Shown: positions 35,290 through 46,868, counted from the first letter of the stretch. The stretch: 64,000 nucleotides of DNA from Prorocentrum cordatum (GCA_963575745.1 CAUYUJ010014771.1:475593-539592); one strand, 5' to 3'. Numbers and translations: made by a program. Notes: generated by a model not told the origin, from the sequence alone.

Positions 35290-36560
35290 GTTTTGTTGCT
35301 ATGGTCGCATTTCGTCCTCGTGTCTGGCCAAACACCACCTACGTGCACATTATATTGTACAGCGACATTCTTGGATCCATACAGGAGAATTCAGGAAAAC
35401 GTCAGATTCACACCCCATTTTCGTCTCGGTTACACCACACCCCACCTTCGTGCATTACTCACGATTGGGCATTAGTAGTAAGACCTTTATTTATAAATAC
35501 AGAACACTGATGGGTTCACACCCCACTTTCGTGTCGCAGCATTTATGGGGCAGGGTTCCAGTAGAATTTCAAGGGGTTCTTGGAGTAACCTTTCCCGCTG
35601 GCCACCAAGACGGCCAAAACTCGGGCCGACGCCCTTACGACACCCCCAGGATTCCGCAGGATCCTGAAGGTTCTTGAGGCACCCTGATGGGCCATGGTGG
35701 GTTTCGCCAGATGTTGAAAGATCTTCAGGCGTGTTGCAGGTCTTGAGGTAACCCGACGGATCCCCAAGATACCTTCTCAGGAATTTGGGAATTTGCAGGA
35801 TCCACATCAAGTCCCCGGATTCCATAAGAGGCCCTCTTTGGTGCACACAGGCTTTGTGGTGCACGCTGGCGTTGTGTTGCGCGCTAAGCATTGTGGTGCA
35901 CACAGGCTTTGTGGTGCACGCTGGCGTTGTGTTGCGCGCTAAGCACTGTGGTGCGCACAGGCTTTGTGGTGCACGATGGCGTTGTGATTCGCAATCGTTA
36001 TGATGTACGAAGTCGTCATGGCGAATACAGGCATTGTGGTCCCAAAATATCCGAGCGTTCCTTGGGCAACAAAAACAAATAATCACAACCGGGTCGCTCA
36101 TTGAATTTGATGCGTTCGGATCCCCAAAGACTTTCTGGAGATAGCTTCCGTCGGGACTTTGGAGGTGTACGCAAGTTCTGTGGTAAACGCAGGCATTGCG
36201 GTGCACGCGGAAGGTGCTCGCAAATGCGTTGCGGATTTCGCAGGGTCCGCACCTGTTGCGGCGCCGAAGGTCCCCAAGAGTCCTTCCGTGGAATTTGGGA
36301 ACCGGTCAGATTTTTCAGAATTTTCAGGATTCCCCACGAGGCCCTCTCAGGAATGTGGTAATTGGTAGGATCGTTTTGAGTTTCAAGGATTCTTTAGGAG
36401 GCCTTCCAAGGAATCTGGGGATTTTAGGAGGCACTCTCCGGAACCTGGCAGTGTATAACATTTTTGGAGTTCGTAGGATTTTTGTTGGGGGCCGTCTGTC
36501 TTGTTTCACACCCCACTTTCGTGTACTATTGTTTCGTCTTGCGTGTATAAGAGCTGCATG
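35290..36560. repeat. Degenerate repeat region with CACCCCACTTTCGTG motifs and AGGAT-type units
   Basis: CACACCCCA(C/T)TTTCGT recurs near 35408, 35516 and 36507. Between these are loosely repeated CCCCAGGATTCC, GGAATTTGGGA and TCAGGATT-like units. No coding frame is convincing. Confidence 0.6.
35841..36000. repeat. 55-bp tandem repeat, about three copies
   Basis: GTGC(A/G)CACAGGCTTTGTGG starts at 35841, 35896 and 35951, giving an exact 55-bp period; the third copy decays after about 45 bp. Confidence 0.9.
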
Positions 36561-36784
36561 AATAAATCAAACATGCGCGGCACTTGCACACCTTACCTTC
36601 GTGCCGCCTAAGAATATTCTTATGCTCGGATTGTTTACGTATTTCATTCGTATGGTATCCGTATTGTCTTCGTATTGTATACGTATGTTATTCGTATTGT
36701 TTTCGTCGTGTATTCGCATTGTATCCGGATTGTATTCGTATTGTAGTGTGTCCGCACTCTGTTCGTAATGCTCTCGTCATGTAT

Positions 36785-37320
<536 letters not shown>

Positions 37321-37329
37321 GACCATATT

Positions 37330-39210
37330 AGAATTTTAAGATTATGTTTATTGCTACGAGTGCCAACATTAATCCTAACACTGCGGCTACGTGTATCGGA
37401 GAGCAGAACAGAGCAATACATTCAATATGGTGGACAAACATATGTGGAACAGGAGCGGGGGGACCAAAGTATAGAGTAATATGTCATAAACGAGTTACCG
37501 ACACCATAATAGCACGACGTACGTTTTTAATGCAGCTGCGGAGTATGATATAATTGCAAACAAGCGAGTCGAACCTGAGAGAAGGCGTCGTTCCAGTAGG
37601 CGCTCGCGCCGCCAGGAAGAAGCTCTGAAAGTTCCGGTGGAGATCGTTCGTGGTTTGGCCCTTCTATGGCAGGGCGCGCCAGTCCCCCGCGTGGGTATCC
37701 AGCGCGTGGCCTCCACATTTTTCAAGCATGAGTCCAGCCGCGTGTGTTTCCAGTTTGCTGATATATCCTTCAACGTCGCCCGCTTCCATTGCAGGTTGCT
37801 GGCTCCTCCAATCTGCTAGTCCAAACCGTTGCGAGGGCGTGATCGACACCGTTGGTGACGCCGCGAACGATTCTCTTGACATGGTCACGGGTTTCGTGCA
37901 GGAGGGCATCCGTGTTCTGTTGGTTGTTTGTTTGTTCTGACACGCGGTTCACAGTGTCTGGGTTGGCGACCTTGTGTTGTGTGCGCGGGAAGCAACCTGA
38001 GGCTGCAATTGTTCCCATTTCTTTGCTCCTCCTTCCTCTTCGGATCCTGGCTCCCCCGTCCTATTCTCCCGCTCTCCTCAGTCTCGTCCTCCTTTTTGTT
38101 TTTCCTGCGAACTCTCTCACCAACTGGTTCTTCCGCTCCACCTCTGCCTCTGACATGGGCGTCTTGTAAGGCCCCTCCCCAGCATTGGCTCCAGCGGGTA
38201 GCGGACAACACGGGAACCAACATGGGCGTGTCGCAATTGATGGTTACACAAGTTGTTTTCGTTTCCGTAGTCGTCGTCGCTTTCTTCGTTCTGTCCCTGC
38301 CCTTTGTGATGTCTAGTGTTCATCCTCCTTCGCTCCCCCCTCGTTCCCCCCTAGATCTCGCGAGTTGGGCCCGCGTGACTGAGCAGATTTGACAAATCTC
38401 CGTCTTTGTCCCGTAGAATTTCGTTTTGCGCTTTCGCCACAGGAATGAACGAGCGAGTGTAGTAGCGATAGGGAGTGGAGAGGGCAACAATGGAACTGTG
38501 CTCGACGATTCAGTACGGAGAGGCAGTCCATGCGACCCTGAACGTGAGTTGCATGTGGCAGTGATGTCGGCCACGCCAGCGCTTCTGATGTACATATCGT
38601 TCGTTGTTGGTCCAGAGGAGACCTCTGCCAGAGGAGCGTAATGCCAATCATATTGCAAGCCAATGTTAGCCTCCTAGTACCGCTTTTCTCCCGTCTCACC
38701 GAGTCGCAGGACGGTTGCTCGCGATGTTGTTTCCCTTCATTGGCCCTCCCTGTTGTCGGAGGATGCCGTGGTTGGCGTCGCTGATGGAGTTGGTGGTGTG
38801 CTCGATTGGGCATTCGGCACCGCCGACAAGGATATACCAGCGGGTCCAGCTTCACACAAGGCGCGCATCCAGCTTGCCAGTGGTAGCCGGGCCCCACTTC
38901 CCTGGCATTCAAAGGTGCCTATTGGAAATCATGGTCACCTCAGACGCAGTACTCTTGTATCTCAGCCCTGCAACCGCCCACCAGGATCCCTCATCCAGGT
39001 TAGCCCAGAACGAGGCAGCAGTGATGATGTGGGAAATGACGGCTCGGATTTTTCGCGCTTTACAGACGGATGGAGTCGACCGGCGGGTAAACAAAAGCAT
39101 TGGATTTAGGCATATACATCCAATAGTTGTTGATACTCATGTTGCGAATATGTTAGGTCATTGTGTCCTAAACAAGCCACAGGATACGTCGGCTGTGGGC
39201 ACGACAGAGA
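37330..39210. other. No recognisable gene (1.9 kb)
   Basis: Non-repetitive-looking DNA without a long dominant frame. Several frames of 60-200 codons on both strands compete and none shows a motif I know. It could be UTR or decayed element sequence. Confidence 0.45.
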
Positions 39211-39211
39211 G

Positions 39212-39412
39212 AGGGAAAGAATGAGAGAGAGAGAGAGCGGAAGAGGAATTGATGAGTGTCGGAAAGGTGGAAACGGATGATGATGATGAGGAGGAGGAGG
39301 AGGAGATGGGGTGAAAGGTGCAGAGGAAAGAGGAAGAGGAGAAGGAGGAGACGGAGGAGGAGGAGGAGGGTGACGATGAAATATTTGGAGAGCGAGAGAA
39401 GAAAGAGGAGCC
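39212..39412. repeat. GA/GGA-rich low-complexity tract
   Basis: Runs of GAGAGA, GATGATGAGGAGG and GGAGGAGG on the + strand. Confidence 0.9.
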
Positions 39413-39667
39413 ACATACATCTGCAGGCCAGGGCGTTCTTGCGGAGCAGGCCTCCGAACAGGCGCAAGCGGCGGGCAGGCATAGGGTATCAATAGTGTTT
39501 CCTCCGCCACCCCGAGGGTCCCGGGAGGCCCCAGAAGGCCCCAAGCGGGCTAAGCTGCCTTAAAGCTTGGCTAAACCGCCCAACAGATAGCCTCACCGAT
39601 CTTCGAGGGTCGATGGCGGCGTTTAGCGCAACAAGCAACGACGTACACAACAACTCGGAGTTCCGCG

Positions 39668-39773
39668 CGGATTCCTCGGATCGGCGCTGGGCCCCCTGGC
39701 GGCGCCTCCTGTGCCGCCCTTGCCGCGCCGAACGCGCCAGGGAGAGGGGTCCAGCGCCGATCCGAGGAATCCG
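39668..39773. mobile_element. Foldback/MITE-like element, copy 1
   Basis: Perfect 23-bp inverted arms (39668-39690 and 39751-39773; CGGATTCCTCGG … CGCTGG and its complement) enclose about 60 bp. A related copy with the same arm sequence lies at 42776-42920, so this is a small dispersed family, not a chance palindrome. There is no coding capacity. Confidence 0.7.
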
Positions 39774-39779
39774 AGCAGA

Positions 39780-41185
39780 CGTCCACGTTTTCATATTTAT
39801 GTCATTGCTTATTCCCTTGGAGGAGGACCACCATGGCTTGCAATCGCGACCGGGGGATGCGTCGCGCCCCAGGTCCTCATAGAGGTCAAGGACTTGATCG
39901 GCGAGGACGCCTGGTGCTGCCCAGCTTTCTCGCGCGGGCTCGCTGCCATCATCCCCCCCCCCGTGCCTCTGCCCTCCTCCCTGGACCTCGTCCTTCCCCA
40001 TCCCCTTCCCTCTCGCCCACGCCTTCGCCATCCTTCCGGTCCTCCTGCTCCTGCCCCTCGCTCGCGGCCACGCCCTACACGTCTGGGAGGAGAGACGGAG
40101 ACCACCGCCACCCGAGCCCATCGGGCTGCGGGCCGACCTCTCGGCGGCGGCACGCCCGAGCGTCGTCCAGACCCAAGTGGCGCTCGGGCGTGCCACCGTC
40201 CAGGGGCCGCCCCCCCCCCCCCCCAGAATGGGTTCTCGGAGGCGGTGGTCCCTGCTTCTTCTCTCCCTGCCCTCCTGTTCCTGCCCCTCGCTCGTGGCCG
40301 CCCCAGACATCCAGCGTCTCGATTCTCTTCGAGGCACGGGCCCCCGGCCTCTCGACCACTTCCCTGGGGCCCGGTGCTTCATTCTGATTCATGTGTGTTG
40401 ACGGTCCAGGGCCCAGTCATGGCCAGGGGAGGCCGAACACGCTGAGAAGCCTCCGTCTCCGTTCTTTCGAGGCGCCCGATGTCTGGGCTCGCTCGTGGCC
40501 GTTGCCTTCCAGTCGTCCTCACTGCGGGCGGCACCAGCGCCGACGGCACCCAGCAGCGCGCGCGGCCGCACGGAGCCCGCGGCAGGCGATGGCGACAGCA
40601 CCGACGCCCGGCACCGAGGCAGAGCACCGACGGCGCCCAGTGCCCAGACCCCCTTCGATTCATGGGAAAACACGGCGGCATGTTTCTCGCTGTGTTCAGT
40701 CTGCAGGGACCCCTACCAGCTCTCTCCGGCGCCTGCAGGGACCCCCGCAGCGCCTTGCTTGAAGTTTCAACGTGTTCTGGCAAGCGTTTTCCTACTCGTT
40801 CCCAATACGTTTGCCACAAGCCTTTCCGCAGCTCCTTCGAGGCTCTTCGGGAGCTCCTGCGAAGCTCTGCTCTCGAGCTTGCAAGCGCCACAGAGAGCCT
40901 CTCAAGCGTCCTTGCAAGCGCCCCCCCGCAGGCTTTCAACGCGCTCTGGACTATGCCGCTATCCGGATTTTGGGCTCCACAAGGTCGCTATGCTCAGCCT
41001 CCAGCGGCCCCTACCGGGCCCCGCGGCCGTCAAAGAACCGGTCAGGATGGACAATTGGTCGCGGGGAATGTGTCGAGGCGTGGGGGGTCGACGTCATGAA
41101 ACAATTATCCTCGCGAAGGGCCCAACCATGTGCAGTTGTGAATATCGCCGTTGTGGGCATCGCCTTTGGTGGATCTTTTCATGGG
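39780..41185. other. No recognisable gene; GC-rich spacer
   Basis: GC-rich DNA with overlapping open frames in most phases, none with a known motif. A stretch near 40610-40680 (CCCAGACCCCCTTCGA, TTCATGGGAAAA) resembles one near 63810-63870. Confidence 0.45.
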
Positions 41186-41189
41186 CCAC

Positions 41190-42565
41190 GACGCGTGTAA
41201 CGGGCGTGCCGAAATGGGGCGGGGACGCATGCGGGCGCAGCCATAGTGGCCTTCGGTGTCGCTGCATATGGGCCACGAAACGTGTGACTGGTGTGCCGAA
41301 ATGGAACGGGGCCGCCGTGCAAACGTCCCCAGTGGGGCCTTCGGTGGAGCTCCCTATGGGGCCACGTAGCGCTGTGCTGAGTGCGCTGTACTGAGTGGGG
41401 TGAACGCATGCGAACGCCGCCACTGGGGCCTTCGCCACGAATTGTTGTACTGAGGGCGGGGGGGCGCATGCGAACACTGCCACTGGGGCCTTCGGTGGAG
41501 TTCCCTGTGGGGCCACGAAACGTTGTATTGCGAGGGGGAGACGCATGCGGACACCGCCACTGGAGCTCCCAGTGGGACCACGAAGCGCTGTGCTGAGTGG
41601 GAGAAGTGCATGCGGACACTGCCACTGGGGGAGCTTCCTGTGGGGCCACGAAACGTTGTATTGGGTATGGGAAACGCATGCGCACACCGCCACTGGGGCC
41701 TTGGGTGGAGCTCTTTATGGGACCACGAAACGCTGTACTGGGTGGGTGAGACGTATGTGGACACCGCCACTGGGGCATTCGGTGGAGCTCCCAATGGGAC
41801 CACGAAGCGCTATGCTGGGTGGTGGAAGCGCATGCGGACCCCGCCACTGGGCGAGCTTCCTGTGGTCCCTGGGTCACATCGTGGCCATCCTGAGGGAGAC
41901 GGAGACGGACGGACGGAGACGGAGCTTCCTGTAGGGCTCTCTATGGGGCCACGAAGCGCTGCACTGGGTAGGGGAAACGCATGCGGACACCGCCACTGGG
42001 GCCTTCGAGGGGCCCCCCTTATGGGGCCACGCAGCGCTGCACTGGGTGGGGAAACGCATGCGAACCATGCCACTGGGGCCTTCGGTGGAGCTCCCTATGG
42101 GGCCACGAAGCGTGTGAGGGGCGTGCCAAAGTGGAGGGGGGTGGCATGTGAACGCAGCCACTGTGGCCGTCGGTGGAGCCCCCTATGGGGCCACGGAGCG
42201 TGTGAGTGGTGTGCCAAGGTGGAGGGGGGCGGCATGTGAACGCAGTCGCTGGGGCCGTCGGTTGAGCTACCTATGGGGCCACGAAGCGTGTGAGGGGCGT
42301 GCCAATGTGGAGGGGGGTGGCATGTGAACGCAGCCACTGGGGCCTCTGGTGCAGCCCTCTATGGGGCCACGAACCGTGTGAGGGGCGTGCCAAAGTGGAG
42401 GGGGAGCGGCATGTGAACGCAGCCGCTGTGGCCTTCGATGGAGCCCCCTACGGGGCCACGAAGCGTGTGAGGGTCGTGCCAAAGTGGAGGGGGGGCGGCA
42501 TGTGAGCGTAGCCACTGGGGCCTTCGGTGGAGCCCCCTGTGGGGCCACGAAACGTGTGAGGGGTG
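41190..42565. repeat. 77-bp satellite array, orientation 2
   Basis: About 17 imperfect copies of the reverse complement of the 10.7-kb unit: CGCATGCG, CCACTGGGGCCTTCGGTGG, AGCTCCCTATGGGGCCACGA. A 77-bp period is clear around 41674-41750. The right half is a subfamily with GTGCCAAAGTGGAGGGGG in place of the CTGGGTGGG segment. All ORFs here are artefacts. Confidence 0.92.
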
Positions 42566-42589
42566 TGCCAAAGTGAGGGGGTGACGGGA

Positions 42590-42650
42590 GGAGGGGGAAG
42601 GGTGAGGAGGAGGAGGAGGAGAAGAGGAGAGGAGGAGACGCGGGGACAGT
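42590..42650. repeat. GGA-rich tract
   Basis: GGAGGAGGAGGAG-type sequence directly after the 77-bp satellite. Confidence 0.85.
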
Positions 42651-42775
42651 CTCTCCAACACCACAGGATGGTTGGGAAAAAAGGACGTGGGGGGTCTGGG
42701 GTGGGCGCCTCCTCTTCGCCGGGTGAGGCTTCGGGCTGCGCACAGACATCAGGGAACGACAAGTTGCATAAACAC

Positions 42776-42920
42776 TGACTTTCGGAGGTCCGCGCGGATT
42801 TCTTGGTCCGGCGCTGGACCCCACTCACTGGCGCGCGGAGCGCGCCAGGGGCGACGCTGGAGGCGCCGCCAGGGGGTCTCAGCGCAGATCCGAGAAATCT
42901 GCGCGGAGTTCCGAAAGTTG
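42776..42920. mobile_element. Foldback/MITE-like element, copy 2
   Basis: Imperfect inverted arms of about 45 bp (ACTTTCGGAGGTCCGCGCGG … ; right arm … CTGCGCGGAGTTCCGAAAGT) enclose about 50 bp that contain GGCGCGCGGAGCGCGCC. The inner arm matches the family at 39668-39773. Confidence 0.7.
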
Positions 42921-42971
42921 TTCTGTGTACGTCGGTGTCTGTTTTCCGAAGACAGCCCCACAGGTAGTCCC

Positions 42972-43118
42972 AGCTGGCCTCAACAGGCTCCCCGAGTAGT
43001 CCAGGGCGGTCTCAACACCCCTTGGCGCCGCCCCGGCGGCGCCAAGGGGCGTTCCGCGCTCCAGGGCCGGGGTGTTGATCCCGCCTGGGCCTGCTCGCGG
43101 GGCCTGTTGAGGCCATCT
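42972..43118. mobile_element. Large imperfect palindrome 1
   Basis: Left arm from 42972 (AGCTGGCCTCAACAGG) pairs with the right arm ending at 43118 (CCTGTTGAGGCCATCT). The apex is a perfect 13-bp stem, CCCCTTGGCGCCG (43018-43030) and CGGCGCCAAGGGG (43037-43049), with a 6-nt loop. Confidence 0.7.
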
Positions 43119-43339
43119 GAGGCTCCCGGGGGGGCCCTGTTGAGACCAGCCGGGATTACCCAAGGGGGAACACATAGGGAGTGTTTTCGCTCGCAGGTGC
43201 CTTGTTTTGCGGGGCTCGGTGCCCTCGCGCGAACTGCCGAACGACCCGTAACACGGGGCACGTTGGCGACACGGTTCGCCGCCTCAAGAATGCCCGGTTC
43301 AAGGCATGCCGCGCAAACACGTCAAAGCAAAATCTTCTT

Positions 43340-43517
43340 GGGCGACGAAAGCTAGTTATACACATCCACGGCCTGCTCCCAGGCCAGGCCCATCCTGAAC
43401 CTAGCAGCGGTGTATACGCCCCGCCCTCCTGGCTTGGCCAGGAGGGCGTATACACAGCTCCTGTGTTCAGGATGGGCCTGGCCAGGGAGCAGTGGATGCG
43501 TATAGATTTCGTCGCCC
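43340..43517. mobile_element. Large imperfect palindrome 2
   Basis: The outer ends GGGCGACGAAA (43340-43350) and TTTCGTCGCCC (43507-43517) pair perfectly. The inside pairs for most of its length (GCTCCCAGGCCAGGCCCAT with its complement). The apex is CCCTCCTGGC-TTG-GCCAGGAGGG at 43424-43446. It is a self-complementary unit of about 178 bp with no coding capacity. Confidence 0.8.
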
Positions 43518-43519
43518 GA

Positions 43520-45208
43520 CTCTCGCGGTTCCAGGACTTCGAGGCGCGCCCTCGCCACCTCTCCCTTTTCGGCTGCCTCCCACATGGAGGTAGGATTAAG
43601 TCGGGCATGTTTCTCTACGGGAGGAATTTCCAAGAATAGTTGAACATAGTCTGGTGACGACTTGTCGTGCTCTTTTAACTGCTTGTGCCTATTTGTGAAT
43701 CTTCTTCATTTCTCTTCCAAAATCCGCCTGCAGGAGGACATGCCCGACCGAAAGGTAGGGAAGCAGCCGGGCCAGATCGGACCACGGAAGAATCCCAGAG
43801 CCGCGTTTTTGCGGAATTCCCAGATGGGGTCCGAGCAGATGTCGGACGGGGCCAGGATGAGGAGAAATTCGTTCCAAAGCGTTCCGGAACGTTCTCAGAG
43901 CGTTCCAGAACGCTCTGAGAAGGCCGCGGCGCCCGATTTTTCCTCCAGAGCTGCTGGATCTCTGAGATTTTTGATTCATCCTCACCCGAAGTTATTTTCG
44001 TTTTGGTTTCGTCTTAAGATTGAGTTGGAGGATGGCGCCACATCGCCGATGCATCGGCGATGCGACTCGATGTGGAGCCCGGTTTCCTCTACGCCGACGG
44101 CGCTGATGCATGGGCGATGCGGCGCGACCATCCGACCTCATCCATCCGGATCCCATCTGCGAGGCCTCTATTATCACTCGCCTGGTGATCCCTCCGCACT
44201 GAGCGAGATGGCCACGGCGGCGCCTCTCAGGCCGCCAGCATCCGACCGCAAGCAGACGTAGGAGGTGTCGGGGTGCCCCCAAAGTGCCCCGCGCCTGAGG
44301 CGGGGCGCGTCGCGTCAGCGAATACGGCGCCGCGTTCAGCGGACTCCTTCGGGGCTCAGCTGCACTGATACGCCCGTGTTGAGACGCAACACGTACCGTA
44401 TTCAAAACGTCAGTGTTAACACGGCGCGCGTTGGCTCAACGTGTTGGCCTACGCTTTGGCGAACGTACCGCGCCAAACTTGCGTGTTCAATCTCCGCGTT
44501 GACCCCCGTGTCAACACAACCCGATACGGATTGCGTGTTGCGCATCGGGGCAGCCAAACTTCGGGGTTCTTATCATTCGTCCGCCTCCTCGCTGCCTTCG
44601 CCCTTTGCGTGCCGCGTCTGCCTTGACGCCGCTGGAACGTAGCAAGTCCGCGGCTTTCTGACCCGCCGGGCGCATCCGTGGCCCTTGCGCTCGGAAACAA
44701 GTGGGCAGGCCTCATGAGCTGCCTGCCAGCACCGATATCTGTATAGCTCACGCTTTTCGCCCAAGGCTACGATCCATGCGCTGATGGAGAAGCAGCAGGG
44801 GCTGGCGAGGAGGTCGAGCACGAATACACCGATGCTCGAGGGTGCAACGAGCTAGGTATGGCCTCACCTGACGACCCACTGACGATGCGGATTTAGATTG
44901 CTGATGTGTACCCATCGCGCACGCGAAGACATTCAACTATGTTTTTTCTCGTAAGAACAGCATGTCTTGACCGCGGCTTGGCCAGAGAGGCGGTGCGCTC
45001 CTTGGAAGGCTCACCCGCCTCCCCCCACGTCCTCATGTTGCGTCTTCTTCGTCATCCTGAGAACGACGACGAGTGGAAAGGGCAGGTTGATGGAAAGGAA
45101 GGACCGTTTGGAGGAAGGGTAAAGGTACAGGAGAGGAAGAGAGGAAGCAGAGGGAGGAACAGGGAGGGGTGGATTCCTCCTCCCTCCCTCCCTCCCTCCC
45201 CAGGACCG
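43520..45208. other. No recognisable gene; contains short perfect palindromes
   Basis: I accept no convincing ORF. Visible structures are TTCTCAGAGCGTT-CCAG-AACGCTCTGAGAA (43892-43921), a perfect 22-bp palindrome around GATGCATC (44041-44062), and several GTGTTAACAC/CAACGTGTTG-type palindromes at 44360-44530. The right end is a CCCT-type pyrimidine run (about 45177-45200). Confidence 0.5.
45177..45203 (+). promoter_or_regulatory. Possible trans-splice acceptor (pyrimidine tract + AG)
   Basis: An almost pure CCCT run ends in CCCCAG at 45198-45203, six bases before the genomic spliced-leader sequence. If transcribed, this would be a good acceptor for a new leader. Inferred from sequence alone. 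Confidence 0.4.
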
Positions 45209-45230
45209 TCCGTAGCCATTTTGGCTCAAG
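45209..45230 (+). other. Genomic dinoflagellate spliced-leader (DinoSL) sequence
   Basis: All 22 nt match the known dinoflagellate leader (T at the variable first base, then CCGTAGCC … TTGGCTCAAG). It is not followed by the GT donor expected of an SL RNA gene; the next bases are ATGCACG. It therefore looks like a leader copied back into DNA with a reverse-transcribed, trans-spliced mRNA. It lies 162 nt before the ATG of LINE B ORF1 and probably marks the element's 5' end. Confidence 0.93.
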
Positions 45231-45391
45231 ATGCACGCTTCCCCAGGGAGACAAAAGGATACCGCTAGTCCGCGGCAGTGCCAGAGCGCTTGCGCTCGAC
45301 GTTCCCTTCTGCCAGCACTGCACGGGTTCCCTGGCGACCGTCGTTCAAGGGCGGCGGATACAGACGCGACCATCACTTTTTCCTCGGAGCC

Positions 45392-46868
45392 ATGTCTGGA
45401 GCAGGGAGCCCCGAGCAGCTTCGCATGGACTCGGAGGGCTCCCCCAGTGACAGTGGCCGCTCGTCGTCCAGGACTCGTTCATCCAAGTCCCACTCGCCCG
45501 AGCACCGTCGCAAGGCTCCTCCAGCGGAGCGTGGGCGGATGGTTCGTCCTCGTGCTGCAGCTGGCCCTGCTGGCCACGCTGGCCCTGCTGGCCGTCGGGG
45601 CAAGGGCGAAAGGAAACCTTCCAACTTCTCGCCCAGCGAGGAACAGATGCGCCAGAGGGCAGCGGACGCGGCCGTCGAGATGCAGAGAGACGGGTTCGAC
45701 CTTGATATGTTGGCTACGTTCCCTTCGCAGGACGCTCGTGGTGCAGGAGTCGGGGAGGTGCCTCACGGAGCAGAGGCTGCCGCTGCCGCCAGGGACGTCG
45801 CGCACCCAGTTGCTGGCGTCGGGGGTGACCCGTGGAGGACCTACCTGGACAGCGGCGGGGCCCCCTTGGGCACTGCAGCGCCGCTGGGGCCTAGCCGTGG
45901 CCATCCTCCAGTTCACGCTGCTCCTCATGGTGGCCATAGGCATGGCGCGGTTCCTGGGACCCCCTCTGCTGCGATGGCGCCTGGTGGTGCTGGCGGCGCT
46001 GCGGAAGCTGTCATGCCCAACACTGCGCAGTCCGCCCTCCTGCAGCAAGTGCAGGCCTCCATCACCTCCGCCGTCACGAGTGCGGTCGTCGCCAGCGTTG
46101 ACGCCACCCTCACGGCGGGCCTGGCGCAGATTCAGGGCGTCATGGACTCGCGTGTCGGCGCTGTGGAAGGACGCCCTCGGGGAGTTGAGCAGAAGCAGCT
46201 GGACATCGAGCGCCAGCTGCGTGCGGGCATCGCGCAGCTCCGCGAGCAGATGGGCATCATGGCGCGCGCGGAGCCCTGTGCCGTTCCTGCTGGCCCTGAC
46301 TGGGACCGTCCTCCAGACCTCGGTGCAAAGAGGAGCTCCCTGCCGCGGCCTTCAAGCAGGCCATCGACCCTATCCTGGCGGACGCTGGAATGGGTCCAGA
46401 CTCGTTCGTGGTTGAGGCGGAGCCCATCGGCAGGCGCTGCGCCTACCGCTTCAAGGCCCCCCCCGAGCTCGGGGCCAGACGGGCTGCCAAGGTGCTGGGT
46501 TGTATGCGCCTTGGCCGTGGTGAGTGGCGCAAGCCGCGTGCTGCGACGCCTGCTGGTCACGAGGTGGACATCTTCGTGGCGCCGACCAGAACCGCAAGCA
46601 GGTGCTGCACGAGCTCGCGCTCAAAAAGCTTGCTGTCGCGCTGGGGCGCGTCATCGGCGACGGGCATCGTAGCTTCGTCGAGAAGCAGAAGTTCACCCTC
46701 ACGTCCCAGTGGAAGGCCTTCCTCCGCCTCACCATCGACGGCCCCAACTCCACACTGGTGGTGGTTTGGTCCCCGTCGGCGCTGTCGGCACTTGGCTTGC
46801 GACGTGAGGATCTTGAGGCGACGGTAGAGGCGGCTTTGGCTCCTGATGATGATGATTGGTGTCTTTAG
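45392..46868 (+). pseudogene. LINE B ORF1 (gag-like, coiled coil, possible RRM-like C-terminus)
   Basis: ATG at 45392 (GCCATGT context) opens MSGAGSPEQLRMDSEGSPSD, a Ser/Arg-rich start, then EEQMRQRAADAAVEMQRDGF and a Gly/Pro/Ala linker. A heptad-like helical stretch follows (LLQQVQASITSAVTSAVVAS, VEQKQLDIERQLRAGIAQLR), likely a trimerising coiled coil. Coding then passes to frame 1 near 46330-46390 (SFVVEAEPIGRRCAYRFKAP) and to frame 3 near 46580 (KQVLHELALKKLAVALGRVI, KAFLRLTIDGPNSTLVVVW), ending at TAG 46866-46868. ORF1 proteins of LINEs coat the element RNA; the fold suggested here is an inference from the basic, alternating pattern. The two frame changes make the copy defective as read. 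Confidence 0.65.

Noticed and set aside
37330-38920. Short matches such as GTGATCGACACCGTTGGTGA, resembling 12190 and 38760
   Set aside because: The encoded D-T-V-G-D-like stretches are too short and are not followed by further similarity.
45209-45260. An SL RNA gene
   Set aside because: The leader is not followed by a GT donor or an Sm-site-like region; the next bases are ATGCACG.
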